In this document: one piece after another, positions 40,119 through 49,474 of the stretch | Position numbering within the stretch: the first letter of the stretch is position 1 | Layout: the number at the start of each line of letters is the position of its first letter | Assembly (NCBI GenBank): GCA_016928975.1 | Contig: JAFGJR010000048.1 | Span: 1-51,972, forward strand | From: Sedimentisphaerales bacterium | GTDB taxonomy: Bacteria; Planctomycetota; Phycisphaerae; Sedimentisphaerales; SG8-4 | DNA length: 51,972 nt | Reading direction: 5' to 3' | Notes under the pieces: generated by a model | What the model was told of the DNA's origin: nothing | Seen by the model: the letters and a program-made list of their open reading frames with translations, nothing else | The model's database searches: none | Position numbers and translations under genes: made by a program

Positions 40119-41243
40119 TCATGCTCGCGTGAACGTGGGGAGCTTGACGATCGTGCCGCCTCTCATTGCGGATTCGTGGGCGCACAGGCCGACGCAGGTC
40201 CAGTTGGCGGAATGGCGAGCGTTGGGGAAGGGCTCGCGATTCTCGATCAGCGACGTCACGAATTCATGTGCGAGATGGGGATGTGAGCCGCCGTGTCCGG
40301 CGCCCTGGGTGAAGCTCAGGTGCGTCTTCTTGGCGAGGTCGTAGACGCCTTTCGTCGTGAATCGGCGAATCGGCTTTGGCAGCCGCCGGGCAAAATCGGG
40401 AACTGTGATCCGCGTGGGGATCTTGGACTCCGGGAGTTTGGCGGTGTGCAGGACATGCTCCTCGTGCTCGACGAGGGTCCACTCGAAGGATTTCCTGGAG
40501 CCGTACACGTCGATGCTCTCGCGGTACTGCCGGGCGACGTCGAACAGGGAACGATAGATCCTCGCGGTCAGGTCGGAGTCCTGGAACTTGACGTGCGCTG
40601 TCTCCACCGCGAAGGGTGAGCCGTAGTGCTGGATGAGATTCTCGCGAATCGTGCCCGACCCGAAGCAGGACACGTACTCCGCCGTGGCGTTCGTCAGCGC
40701 GAGGATCGGGCCGACGCAGTGCGTCGCGTACCACATGGGCGGCAGGCCGGGCCAGTAATTGGGCCAGCCGTCCATGTCCTGCTGGTGACTGGCCTGCAGG
40801 AACTGGATCTTGCCAAGCTCGCCCTTCTCATAGAGCTCCTTGAGGTAGAGGAACTCGCGGGCGTAGACGACGGTCTCCATCATCATGTACCTCAGGCCGG
40901 TACGCTTGACCAGGTCCACGATTCTCTTGCAGTCTGCGATACTCGTGGCCATCGGGACCGTGCAGGCGACATGCTTGCCGGCCTTGAGGGCCGCGATGGA
41001 CATCCACGCATGGTCGGGAATGGGCGAGTTGATGTGCACTGCATCGACGGCGGGGTCCTTGAGCAGATTGGAGTAGTCGGTGTACCTCTTCTCGACGCCG
41101 AAGGCATCGCCCACGGCGTCCAGCCTCTTCCTCGTGCGTTGGCAGATCGCGTACATATTCGCATGGGGATGGCGTTGGTAGATCGGGATGAACTCCGCCC
41201 CGAATCCCAGGCCGACGATGGCGATATTGATCTTCTTATTCAC
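40119..41243 (-). CDS. Gfo/Idh/MocA-family oxidoreductase
   Basis: The 374-residue protein has the family's N-terminal Rossmann fold (INIAIVGLGFGAEFIPIYQR), then DPAVDAVHINSPIPDHAWMS and GKHVACTVPMATSIADCKRI, in which the usual EKP is replaced by VPM. The C-terminal domain has YLKELYEKGELGKIQFLQAS and GSHPHLAHEFVTSLIENREP. These proteins use NAD(P) to oxidise or reduce sugars and cyclitols. The missing EKP lysine, normally catalytic, makes activity uncertain. The start is the GTG at 41243, with GGAGA seven bases upstream; an open frame further upstream shows no family sequence. No sugar transporter is adjacent. Region 41244-41621 holds no other gene I can support. Confidence 0.87.
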   Translation of the reverse strand: MNKKINIAIVGLGFGAEFIPIYQRHPHANMYAICQRTRKRLDAVGDAFGVEKRYTDYSNLLKDPAVDAVHINSPIPDHAWMSIAALKAGKHVACTVPMATSIADCKRIVDLVKRTGLRYMMMETVVYAREFLYLKELYEKGELGKIQFLQASHQQDMDGWPNYWPGLPPMWYATHCVGPILALTNATAEYVSCFGSGTIRENLIQHYGSPFAVETAHVKFQDSDLTARIYRSLFDVARQYRESIDVYGSRKSFEWTLVEHEEHVLHTAKLPESKIPTRITVPDFARRLPKPIRRFTTKGVYDLAKKTHLSFTQGAGHGGSHPHLAHEFVTSLIENREPFPNARHSANWTCVGLCAHESAMRGGTIVKLPTFTRA

Positions 41244-41621
41244 AGCAGTCTCTCCTTGATTTGGGCTACTCAGCCGTTTGTTGCTCACACTTGCTTCAAT
41301 CTCCAGTCGCCGCGAGATGCCTGCGGTTGCAGCGTGACGCCCATCTTGTGCAACCTCCGGTACATCCGATTCAGTCAGGATCGATAGCGGATTGTACGAC
41401 CGGATGTGAGAAGAGGCAAGGCTCCGCAGTCTGTGCAATCGTCCCAAGGATTCCGGAGGAACTTTGACGCGTCGATTTCCCGGTCGGTCGTGGAGCCGAT
41501 GTCGCCATGATGCTCTTGACTTCGTGCTCCGCGCACGGTATAGCATGAGCCGTCCTCAGGTGGGTGGGCTTTCGTTGCAGACCCCGCCACCGAAGGCAAT
41601 GTGGCTGAGGAAAGGACGCTC

Positions 41622-42383
41622 ATGCGACACATGCTTGTTACGGCTCTGTTGTCACTGGGGCTGGCCCTGGTGGGTTGTCAATCGAGACAGGTCGCCTCAA
41701 GGCAAGAGAGCGTCTCCGTGCGCGACGACGTTGCCTTGCAGCCCATCGCGCCCGGCGTTTGGGTCCATACGACGTATTTCGACGTCCCAGGCTACGGTCG
41801 GGTCGGCGCCAACGGACTTGTGATCGTCGATGGCGGCGAGGCGGCGCTGATCGATTTGCCCTGGACCGACGAGCAGACGGACGTCTTGTTCGACTGGATC
41901 GCGCGGAATGCCGGCGCGACGGTGAAGGTCGTCGTCCCGACCCACTTCCATCAGGATTGCATGGGCGGCCTGAACGAGGCGCACCGGCGCGGGGCGACAT
42001 CCTATGCCCTGGACGAGACCATCGCGCTGGCTCACAGAGACCACCTGCCGGTGCCGCAATGCCCCTTCCAGGTTCGCACGGTGGTCCGCTGCGGCAGGAC
42101 GATCGTTCTCGTCACCTACTTCGGCGCCGGCCACACGACCGACAACGTCGTGGCCTGGCTGCCCAAGCAGCAGATCCTGTTCGCTGGCTGCCTCGTCAAG
42201 TCTCTCGACGCCCAGTCCCTGGGCAATACGAGCGACGGCGACCTGACGGCCTATCCCATTACGCTCAAGCGAGTGCGGGCCGCTCACCCGAACGCCAGGA
42301 TCGTCGTTCCCGGTCACGGCAACTGGGGCGGACCCGACCTGATCGACCACACGTTGGAGCTCTGCCCGAAGGACAATCAGTAA
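41622..42383 (+). CDS. Subclass-B1-like metallo-beta-lactamase lipoprotein
   Basis: The 253-residue protein has a lipoprotein signal (LVTALLSLGLALVGCQ, Cys19). The MBL fold shows all B1-type zinc and active-site residues: H108, H110 and D112 in THFHQDCMGG; H171 in GAGHTTDN; C190 and K193 in FAGCLVKS; N202 in SLGNTSDGD; H232 in VVPGHGNW. These equal H116, H118, D120, H196, C221, K224, N233 and H263 in standard numbering. It should be membrane anchored in the periplasm, like some acquired B1 enzymes. True activity on beta-lactams must be tested; other B1-like hydrolases exist. AGGAAAGGA lies before the ATG at 41622. The next gene starts right after its stop. Confidence 0.85.
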   Translation: MRHMLVTALLSLGLALVGCQSRQVASRQESVSVRDDVALQPIAPGVWVHTTYFDVPGYGRVGANGLVIVDGGEAALIDLPWTDEQTDVLFDWIARNAGATVKVVVPTHFHQDCMGGLNEAHRRGATSYALDETIALAHRDHLPVPQCPFQVRTVVRCGRTIVLVTYFGAGHTTDNVVAWLPKQQILFAGCLVKSLDAQSLGNTSDGDLTAYPITLKRVRAAHPNARIVVPGHGNWGGPDLIDHTLELCPKDNQ

Positions 42384-42806
42384 GTGGATCCCTGCAAGAT
42401 GGAGCCCCCGGACATCGAATACCGAACGACCGTCGAAGACGGGCACTGGCGCAACGAGGAATTCCAGTGGGCGCGCATCCTGGCCCAGGGGCATCCGGCT
42501 CGGGGAATGGTCCTGCTGTACCTGCAAAAGGCCTGCACCGCCTTTCACGAGTTCGAGCCCGCCTGCAACGCCGGCGCGCTCGATGAAGGGCACCTCGATT
42601 TCTTCCGCCGGCGCCTGGCGAGCCGGCTCCGGCGGCTCCTGACGACGATGAGCAACAACGACCTCGACGTGCTCGATGGCGCGCGCGAGCTGACCGGGGT
42701 CCTCCGGGCCGTCGAGTCTGCAAGCAGCTTGAAAGACCTCTCCGCATTGACCGAGCGATTGCACGCCGTCGGTCACACCCTGCTCGATGCGCTCGAACGA
42801 ACATGA
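42384..42806 (+). CDS. Small helical protein of unknown function
   Basis: The 140-residue product begins with a GTG immediately after the TAA of the beta-lactamase-like gene, so the two are probably in one operon. It is mostly helical: EEFQWARILAQGHPARGMVL, LDEGHLDFFRRRLASRLRRL and LTERLHAVGHTLLDALERT. No family is recognised. It ends one base before an ATG of the HAD gene region. Its placement suggests co-expression rather than a shared mechanism. Confidence 0.6.
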   Translation: MDPCKMEPPDIEYRTTVEDGHWRNEEFQWARILAQGHPARGMVLLYLQKACTAFHEFEPACNAGALDEGHLDFFRRRLASRLRRLLTTMSNNDLDVLDGARELTGVLRAVESASSLKDLSALTERLHAVGHTLLDALERT

Positions 42807-42881
42807 ATGTCTCTATGGACCACGGGGCCGCGGCCGAGCGGGCGGGAGGAAGGCAGAGATCTCAGATTGGATGATGATCGG

Positions 42882-43547
42882 ATGAGTGCCGTGGCGCGCG
42901 GACGTTTGACCTTGTTCTTCGACCTTGACGGCACGCTGAGCGATCCGCGTGAAGGGATCACCAGATCGGTCCAGTATGCTTTGGAGCGACTGGGCCGGCC
43001 GGTCGTGCCCAGATCGGAGCTGATCCAGTTCATCGGTCCGCCGCTGCGATGGACGTTTCCCCGCCTGCTCGACACCGACGACAAGGAGCTTGTGGAGGCC
43101 GCCATCCGGTACTACCGCGAGCGATATGAGGACACGGGACTCTTCGAGAACGAGGTCTATCCGGGTATCCCGGAGCTGCTGCGCCAGTTGCACGGCGACG
43201 GGTATCCGATGTACGTCGTCACCGCCAAGCCGAAGGTGTACTCGGATCGAATCATCCGCCACTTCGGGCTCGACCGCTACTTCATCGAGGTCTACGGCCC
43301 GGAGCTGAACGGCCGGTTCGACGAGAAGCGAGAGCTGGTCGGTTTCATCCTGCACGAGCGCCACCTTGATCCGAGGCGAACGGTGATGATCGGCGACCGG
43401 GCCAGCGACATCGAGTCCGGCCGGGCCTATGGCACGCTCGCCATCGGCGTCACCTATGGCTTCGGCGCGCTCGAAGAGATCACCGCCGCCAAGCCCGACC
43501 ACATTTGCCACAGCCCCGGTGAGATTGCCCTGGCGGTTCGACAATAG
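42882..43547 (+). CDS. HAD-superfamily phosphatase (phosphoglycolate-phosphatase-like)
   Basis: The 221-residue protein has the HAD motifs: FFDLDGTLSDP (nucleophile Asp), YVVTAKPKVYSDRI (motif II Thr), the DEKRELVGFIL lysine and VMIGDRASDIESGRAYG (motif IV acidic pair). A helical cap lies between motifs I and II, as in Gph/PGP-type enzymes. The ATG at 42882 is chosen because the 25 residues before it, from an ATG at 42807, look unlike the family. Both starts lack a strong ribosome site, so the longer form cannot be excluded. It follows the small helical protein on the same strand and may share its transcript. Confidence 0.88.
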   Translation: MSAVARGRLTLFFDLDGTLSDPREGITRSVQYALERLGRPVVPRSELIQFIGPPLRWTFPRLLDTDDKELVEAAIRYYRERYEDTGLFENEVYPGIPELLRQLHGDGYPMYVVTAKPKVYSDRIIRHFGLDRYFIEVYGPELNGRFDEKRELVGFILHERHLDPRRTVMIGDRASDIESGRAYGTLAIGVTYGFGALEEITAAKPDHICHSPGEIALAVRQ

Positions 43548-43587
43548 CCGCGTGATGGCGCGGCCGGCCGCACGTCACTCGCTCTCA

Positions 43588-45831
43588 CTACCACTGCCCC
43601 CACTGGGCCTGCGGCCTGCCCGCACGCCGGGTGATGGTGTACCCGTGACGTTTGGCCCAATCCTCGGCAGCCTGCGCCAGGTCTTCCTGGCCGCAATTGA
43701 GATACACTTCCGCAGTCTCCTTGCTCTCGCTGGAATCCAGCACGCTCACCAGCTCCGGGATGATTTCCGGTCTCCCCAGCGCGATGAACGTGTAGACTCC
43801 GTTCTCGACTTTTCTGCCGATGCCCGACCGCACGTTCTCCAGCAAGACCTTCGTTGTCTGGGACCAGAATTGCTCGATTCGGCGCTTGTCTTTGCGGGCG
43901 ATCCAGAAGTAGACCTCTTCTTCGGCGGACTGAGGCTCCCAGCCGAGCTTCGATAGAGCGCTCACCAGCGGGGGATTGAGCTCCCGATCCGGAAGCGCAT
44001 ACCGCAGAGCGGCCACGGCCTTCTTGTCGCCCAGCCTCGCGAAGGCGGAGATGGCTTTGCCGCGGATCTTCGCATCCGGATCGTACAGGCAGGCCAGCAG
44101 ATCTCGAGGGGTCCCCGAGGCCAGCCGGTCTTCGGGCCGTCGCCCTCTCGTCTGCCAGTGGGAGAGCGTCGAGGACGTGACGAGGAATTCCACCCCGCGG
44201 ATATCGCCAAACTCCCACAAAGCCTCTGCCACATCCGTACGCACCAGTCCGCTGTGCTCGACGCGAAGAGCGGCCGCCAAAGGCTCGACGGCGCGCGTGT
44301 CGCCGATCCGGCCGAGCGCTTTGACCGCACAAGAGGCGGGAGCGGGGGATTGCAGCTCTTCGATCAACGATTCCACCACCGCAGAACCCATCTGGACCAA
44401 GCCTGCGGTGTTGTCTTGTGCCAGATAGAAATCGACCTTCTCCTGGAACGTGGTCGGCTCATACCGCAAGCGGGTCAATGCCTGTGCCACAGACCACCTT
44501 ATCTCGCAACGTCTGTCAGCCAGACAAGCCGCCAGGGGTGGTATGGCACGGCTGTCGTCTGATTTGCCGAGGGCCTCGGCCGCACAGTCGCGAATACTGA
44601 TGTCCGGGTCTGTCAGACACTGGATCAGGTAATCGACCCCCTGAGGTCCGATCTTCGCCAGGCCGTACGCGCCGGACGACCGGATTTGTGGATCGTTGTC
44701 TCGCAGGCACGCCACCAGGGCGTCCATCGAACCGGGCTCGTGCGTTTGGCTGAGCGACTTGGCCGCCAGCCGTCTTGCCGCCGTCGCCTGGCGATCCTCC
44801 ATGCCGCTCGGCCCCATCATACGACCAGCCGACAGGCGTCCCGGCCACGGCAAGCCGCCGGGGGCCTCACGCTGCTTGTTCGTCCGCACGTAGTCTGCCA
44901 GGAGGCCGGATGCGGCAGACCCCTTCATCCTGAGCACATCGACTGCTGCGTTCTGGATGCCTGGATCAGGGTCTTTCAGGCAGGTTGCCAGCAGGTCAAC
45001 GGCGCGGGGATCCTCGATCCGGCCCAATGCCTGTATCGCCTGGTAGCGGGAACGACTGTCGCCGTATTGCAGGCAGGCCGCCACCGCCTCGAAGGTCCCG
45101 ATTCTCAGAAGCTCCTGTGCGGCGTCGTCGGCCTGGGACCTGCTACGCGCAGCATCCATCGGCTGGAATCGCGCGTAGCCTCTCTGCGGCTGATTGGCCT
45201 TGAGCGTGGCGATCAGAGAGTCCACGGACTGTCCCGTCGCGGGACTTCCCCGGCCCGATCTGGCGCCCGTGCCCGTTCCATATTGAGGAAGACGCGTGCG
45301 AGACACAGGTCCGGTGTCGGTCGCCCGAGAAGTGGACCGACCCACAGGATAACGAGGGGTTCCCGTGCGCGCGCTCCGGGATGAATCCGGAGACGCCGGC
45401 CGATCAGAGCCGCGACTGGCGGCACTCGGGGAGGCGTTGACCTGACGATTGGCAGGCGCAGCGGAGGTCCTGGGGATTGGTGCGTTGCCGGCGCTGGCCT
45501 GTCCCTGGACCGGTGGGGCGGAAGCAGCCACCTCCGGCGCCCTGTGGCGGGAGGAAGACACGACCACGAGCGCTGCGATCGCCAGCGTGACCGGCACAGC
45601 AACAATGCTCGTTACGATCGCGGTTGTCCGCCACGGAAAGCCCTCTTGCTCATCCACCGAAGCATCCGAAATCGTGGCGGACGGTTCAATGAGCGACGGC
45701 GATCCATCGGCGCTTGCCTTGGGGATATTGATGAGAATCCCGCAGCGCTTGCACTTGCCGATCTTCCCGCCGGACTCGTCCGGGAGTCGATAGCGCTGGC
45801 CGCAATAGTCGCACTTGACCTCGATCGCCAT
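43588..45831 (-). CDS. Zinc-ribbon membrane protein with HEAT repeats
   Basis: The 747-residue protein starts with a zinc ribbon (CDYCGQRYRL and CKRCGILINIPKA; C7, C10, C27, C30). A transmembrane helix follows (TTAIVTSIVAVPVTLAIAAL, about residues 69-90), then a Pro/Ala/Ser-rich linker. From about residue 200 there are HEAT-like repeats built on IxALGRIxDPRAVDLLATCL, with variants such as AEALGKSDDSRAIPPLAACL and VKALGRIGDTRAVEPLAAAL. HEAT scaffolds bind other proteins, and here they are predicted to face the periplasm. GGAG is placed eight bases before the ATG at 45831. The arrangement of zinc ribbon, membrane helix and scaffold suggests an envelope sensor; this is inference. Confidence 0.87.
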   Translation of the reverse strand: MAIEVKCDYCGQRYRLPDESGGKIGKCKRCGILINIPKASADGSPSLIEPSATISDASVDEQEGFPWRTTAIVTSIVAVPVTLAIAALVVVSSSRHRAPEVAASAPPVQGQASAGNAPIPRTSAAPANRQVNASPSAASRGSDRPASPDSSRSARTGTPRYPVGRSTSRATDTGPVSRTRLPQYGTGTGARSGRGSPATGQSVDSLIATLKANQPQRGYARFQPMDAARSRSQADDAAQELLRIGTFEAVAACLQYGDSRSRYQAIQALGRIEDPRAVDLLATCLKDPDPGIQNAAVDVLRMKGSAASGLLADYVRTNKQREAPGGLPWPGRLSAGRMMGPSGMEDRQATAARRLAAKSLSQTHEPGSMDALVACLRDNDPQIRSSGAYGLAKIGPQGVDYLIQCLTDPDISIRDCAAEALGKSDDSRAIPPLAACLADRRCEIRWSVAQALTRLRYEPTTFQEKVDFYLAQDNTAGLVQMGSAVVESLIEELQSPAPASCAVKALGRIGDTRAVEPLAAALRVEHSGLVRTDVAEALWEFGDIRGVEFLVTSSTLSHWQTRGRRPEDRLASGTPRDLLACLYDPDAKIRGKAISAFARLGDKKAVAALRYALPDRELNPPLVSALSKLGWEPQSAEEEVYFWIARKDKRRIEQFWSQTTKVLLENVRSGIGRKVENGVYTFIALGRPEIIPELVSVLDSSESKETAEVYLNCGQEDLAQAAEDWAKRHGYTITRRAGRPQAQWGQW

Positions 45832-46209
45832 GTGTAGCGCTCCACGATACCTTCCCAGGTCTTCCATCGGTCTCTGCGACCGGACCGATCCTCGCATGAT
45901 GCGCCCAGGATGCAGAACCGAATCACCGCCCTGCTATCCTCTATTCGCCGAGTTGTCCATCATCCTGCGCGGGACAGCCGGAAGACCTTGGGGAAATCAC
46001 TCCCCGCGACCCGATCCCTCGCGTCCAGCCAGAGCCCCTCCATCACACGTGCTTGTCCATCGCTATTATGGGAACGAGCATGCAGGTCAGGCAAGGAGAA
46101 ACCTCGTGTCGTTTGTGCGAAGCCCGCTCTGACGCATCGATGCGAACAAGGAGTGTTTGCGAGGCCCCCCCCGGCTCTCCCTCCCCCCTGTCTCGTCTAT
46201 GAGATTCGT

Positions 46210-46238
46210 TTGACAAAGCCTCGTGGACCTGATATACT
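46210..46238 (+). promoter_or_regulatory. Near-consensus promoter with a 270-base leader
   Basis: TTGACA at 46210 and TATACT at 46233 have 17-base spacing. They point to the DUF11 gene at 46511, so the leader is about 265 bases long. No known riboswitch pattern was recognised in it. The bases from 45832 to 46209 hold no supported gene. Confidence 0.6.
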
Positions 46239-46510
46239 CGAACCGGCATATTGGAGTGACGGGCTGATGGTTGGACTGAGAAGAACCCTCACGCGCGGCC
46301 TGGGGATGCTGTCCCTTGTGGAGGCAGGAGGTCGACAGCCGCCGCAAGCTCGGACCCCTGCGGATACCCGGCTTGCGCACTTTTGGGATCCGCGATCAGA
46401 ACTCCGCGACAGCCATCTGCCGGGATTTCCCGGCGTCGGATCGTGCCACTGTTCCTGCCGTCCGACGTGCTGTCACCCAAAAGGGTAGAGAAAAACCGGA
46501 AGGAGGAGTC

Positions 46511-48763
46511 ATGTCACGAAACGACGATGTGATCACGATGCCGATACGGCGGCAATGGAATCCCGGCCACATTCGGCCCATACCTCGATGGGTCTACGTG
46601 ACACTGGCACTGGCTGTGGTAGTGGCGCCGCAACTCGGGCGTGCCGAACCGGTGCCGTTGCATTTCGACACGTTCACTCCCAATGCGAATGTCACGAATG
46701 TGGCGAACAAGTTGGGTCCGGGCTATACCGGTGGCCTGACCATGGACTTCCTGTCGGTGGGGATCTATGAAGGAACGACGGTTGACGCCCGCGTCACCGC
46801 GATCGTGCGACCGGACACCGAGTTCGCCACCGGCACCACAAACAGGACAGCGCGCGGCTACATTCCAGACTACAAAGCGACGACGCCCGACCAGCCGAAC
46901 GGCGATCTTGGTCTCCTCTATGCGGCGGTGGCCAAAGGCACTCCGGGAGTTACCCTGACCATTTCTTTCTTCGACGGCACAAGAGACCGCAGCGGCAAGT
47001 TCAGCGAAGCCTGTTTCGTCCCGGACCTCCGCCTGCTCGTCTACGATGTGGACGGTGAGCCGTCGCAGGCGGAGTGGTTCGATGCCTTCTATGCGGACGG
47101 ATTGTACTCCTATGCGACGGGCGCCGCGGCCACCAGTGTGACGGCCACACCGACCGCTGCGGGCGTCCACTTTCTCGGGCCGGGGAGGAACTTCGAGGAA
47201 ACCGACACATCGGGAGCCGTCGTGCTGCACTACCGCAACACCAGCCGCATCACCCTGGCGTTCGGCGCCGAGCAGTACGAGGTCGGCACGAACCCGGTGT
47301 TCTCCGCCATCGACGGAGACCTGGGCCTGGCAGTGACAGGCGGCTTCAAGCCTCCGACGGTCGCCCCTGCGCCACCGACCGTTCCGTCCTCCGCCTCGCG
47401 CGCCTATTCCTCCGAGAATACCATCCGTCTGGACAGGTTGGCGCCGGCAGAGGTCCCACTCAACGTGCCTTTTGACTACACGCTCAAGGTCACCAATGTG
47501 ACTCAGACCCCGGTGCATGACGTGGTCGTGCTGGAGCGTCTGCCGGCGAACTTCAACGTGCAGAGTTCAGACCCGCACGCGGAGAGGGCCGACGCGACCC
47601 TCTCCTGGAAGCTCGGTTCGCTCGACCCGAAAGCCAGTCGTGAGATCAAAGTGTCGGGCATCGCCACCACCGCGGACAACATCAAACCCTGTGCCACGGT
47701 GACTTTCTCGCCCCCTCCCGTCTGCGCCGACATCGCGGTCGTGGAGCCGAAGCTGACGTTCACGGCCACCGCCCCCAGAGAGGTTCTGGTCTGTGATCCG
47801 ATCGACCTGCAATTCATGGTCACGAACGAGGGAACCGGCGTCGCAGAAGGGGTTCAGATCGTGGATGCGCTACCCGCCGGCCTGCGGACCACGGACGACA
47901 AGAGTGAGTTGGTGCTCAACGTCGGTACCCTGGCGCCGGGACAATCGCGCCAATTGGCCGGCTCTCTCAAGGCTGTCGAGACCGGGGAGTACGTCGCCAG
48001 AGCGATCGTTACCGCCAAGGGCGGCTTGAAGACCGAGGCGACGACCACGACGACCGTGCGACAACCCGTGCTGGCAATCACCAAGACCGGGCCCGCCAGG
48101 CAGTACCTCAGTCGGGCGACCACGTATGAGATCACGGTTACGAACAGGGGCGATGCTCCTGCGGCCGATACCGTTGTGGAGGACACGATTCCACAAGCAG
48201 TGGAGGCAGTCCAAACGTCTCCGGCCGGCGAGATCTCCGGCTCGAAAGTCGTGTGGCAGTTGGGCACGCTGGCTGTCAATGCGTCCAAGAAGGTCAGCAT
48301 AACCTACGTCCCGACGGGCACGGGGTCCTTCGCCCAGACCGCCACGGCCAGCGCGGTCTGCGCGAACACAGTGGCCGCCACCGCGGAGACCACGGTATAC
48401 GGGATTGCCGCCGTACTGCTGGAAGTCATTGATACGGACGACCCGGTTCAGGTCGGCGGGCGAACTACGTACACGATCACCGCGACCAACCAGGGCTCCA
48501 GCCCAAGCACCGATGTGCAAATCGCCGTGGCCGTCGAGGATGCCCAGGAGATCGTCGCAACGAGTGGCCCTACCCCGGTCACCGTCGAGGGCAATACCGC
48601 CCGGTCCGCACCGCTGGCGACCCTTGCGCCGAAGGCCAAAGCAACCTGGCAGATTACCGTCAAGGCCCTCAAGGCGGGTGACGTGCGTTTCAGAGCCACG
48701 ATGACCACAGCGGAGCTGGGGCGCGACGTGGAAGAGACCGAGGCCACCCAACTCTATGAATAG
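46511..48763 (+). CDS. Exported DUF11-repeat surface protein
   Basis: The 750-residue protein has a signal peptide (RWVYVTLALAVVVAPQLGRA). Residues 30-290 form an N-terminal domain of unknown function, with LLVYDVDGEPSQAEWFDAFY and TSRITLAFGAEQYEVGTN. From about residue 300 four or five DUF11/CARDB-like Ig modules follow, marked by FDYTLKVTNVTQTPVHDVVV, LQFMVTNEGTGVAEGVQIVD, YEITVTNRGDAPAADTVVED and YTITATNQGSSPSTDVQIAV. Such repeats form stalk-like adhesins in planctomycete envelopes. No C-terminal anchor is evident. GGAGGAG precedes the ATG at 46511. A strong promoter lies 270 bases upstream. Confidence 0.87.
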   Translation: MSRNDDVITMPIRRQWNPGHIRPIPRWVYVTLALAVVVAPQLGRAEPVPLHFDTFTPNANVTNVANKLGPGYTGGLTMDFLSVGIYEGTTVDARVTAIVRPDTEFATGTTNRTARGYIPDYKATTPDQPNGDLGLLYAAVAKGTPGVTLTISFFDGTRDRSGKFSEACFVPDLRLLVYDVDGEPSQAEWFDAFYADGLYSYATGAAATSVTATPTAAGVHFLGPGRNFEETDTSGAVVLHYRNTSRITLAFGAEQYEVGTNPVFSAIDGDLGLAVTGGFKPPTVAPAPPTVPSSASRAYSSENTIRLDRLAPAEVPLNVPFDYTLKVTNVTQTPVHDVVVLERLPANFNVQSSDPHAERADATLSWKLGSLDPKASREIKVSGIATTADNIKPCATVTFSPPPVCADIAVVEPKLTFTATAPREVLVCDPIDLQFMVTNEGTGVAEGVQIVDALPAGLRTTDDKSELVLNVGTLAPGQSRQLAGSLKAVETGEYVARAIVTAKGGLKTEATTTTTVRQPVLAITKTGPARQYLSRATTYEITVTNRGDAPAADTVVEDTIPQAVEAVQTSPAGEISGSKVVWQLGTLAVNASKKVSITYVPTGTGSFAQTATASAVCANTVAATAETTVYGIAAVLLEVIDTDDPVQVGGRTTYTITATNQGSSPSTDVQIAVAVEDAQEIVATSGPTPVTVEGNTARSAPLATLAPKAKATWQITVKALKAGDVRFRATMTTAELGRDVEETEATQLYE

Positions 48764-48821
48764 GCTTCGTCGCTCGTTCGCTGAGGAGACAGGACGAACA
48801 CGCTATGAAGCGGCGGACGAT

Positions 48822-48879
48822 GGGATTCCGGGGACGTCTATGACTGAGCCAAAGCAAATAAGATGTCTCCGGAATTCCC
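48822..48879. repeat. Palindromic element D related to the 68-bp family
   Basis: GGGATTCCGGGGAC at 48822 pairs with GTCTCCGGAATTCCC around a 29-base loop. Both ends resemble the right end of copies A, B and C (AGACGTCCCCGGAATT). It is likely a two-ended member of the same repeat family. Confidence 0.55.
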
Positions 48880-48983
48880 AAATCATCCATGTGTGCGGGA
48901 CCAGTCATCTGCCTTTGAATAGATAAATGCAATGGCCTGATCCAACGAGACGCTTTGACGCCTGCCGCACACCCAGCCCAGTT

Positions 48984-49462
48984 GATATGGAGCGCAAGCA
49001 TTCTGCGAGTTCTATGGGTATCAACTCCCCAAAATCGAGCAGTGGCGAGCTGTGGCCGACTACGATGGGACCTATCTTTACGGCTGTCGTCTTACAATCG
49101 ACCCGGCCATGGCGAACTTCCGGACATCAATACACCCGTCTGGCACGACGGCAGTCGGCGCATTCGGTGAGTACGGCTACGGCCTGGCTGACATGGCGGG
49201 GAACGTGATTGAGTGGATGAACTCACAAGAACCCGGCGTTGCGATTCACAAGGCGTTTGTTGGCGGCTCGTGGTACACAGACGTGTATCATTGCTCTTTG
49301 GAGTGGGTGAATGGCGCTGCTCCTGACACCTGTTCCGCTCACTATGGCTTCCGCGTCATCGATAATGTACAGAGTCCGCCGCCCGTCCCCGGCGCTGTCT
49401 TGCTTGGCGTTGTCGGCCTGAGCTATTCCGGCTGGTGGCTTCGCCGGCGGCCGGTATCTTGA
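48984..49462 (+). pseudogene. FGE-sulfatase-type gene fragment with VPEP-CTERM tail
   Basis: The frame is open from 48984 and reads AFCEFYGYQLPKIEQWRAVA then DYDGTYLYGC, GLADMAGNVIEWMNS and VGGSWYTDVYHCSLEW. These are the conserved C-terminal phrases of formylglycine-generating-enzyme-like proteins. The end VPGAVLLGVVGLSYSGWW followed by LRRRPVS is a PEP-CTERM sorting signal (VPxP-like, hydrophobic helix, Arg cluster). Upstream there is a stop and no N-terminal half, so the gene is 5'-truncated. A start inside at 49052 would give an incomplete domain. Confidence 0.68.
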
Positions 49463-49474
49463 GAAGTCAGACTG

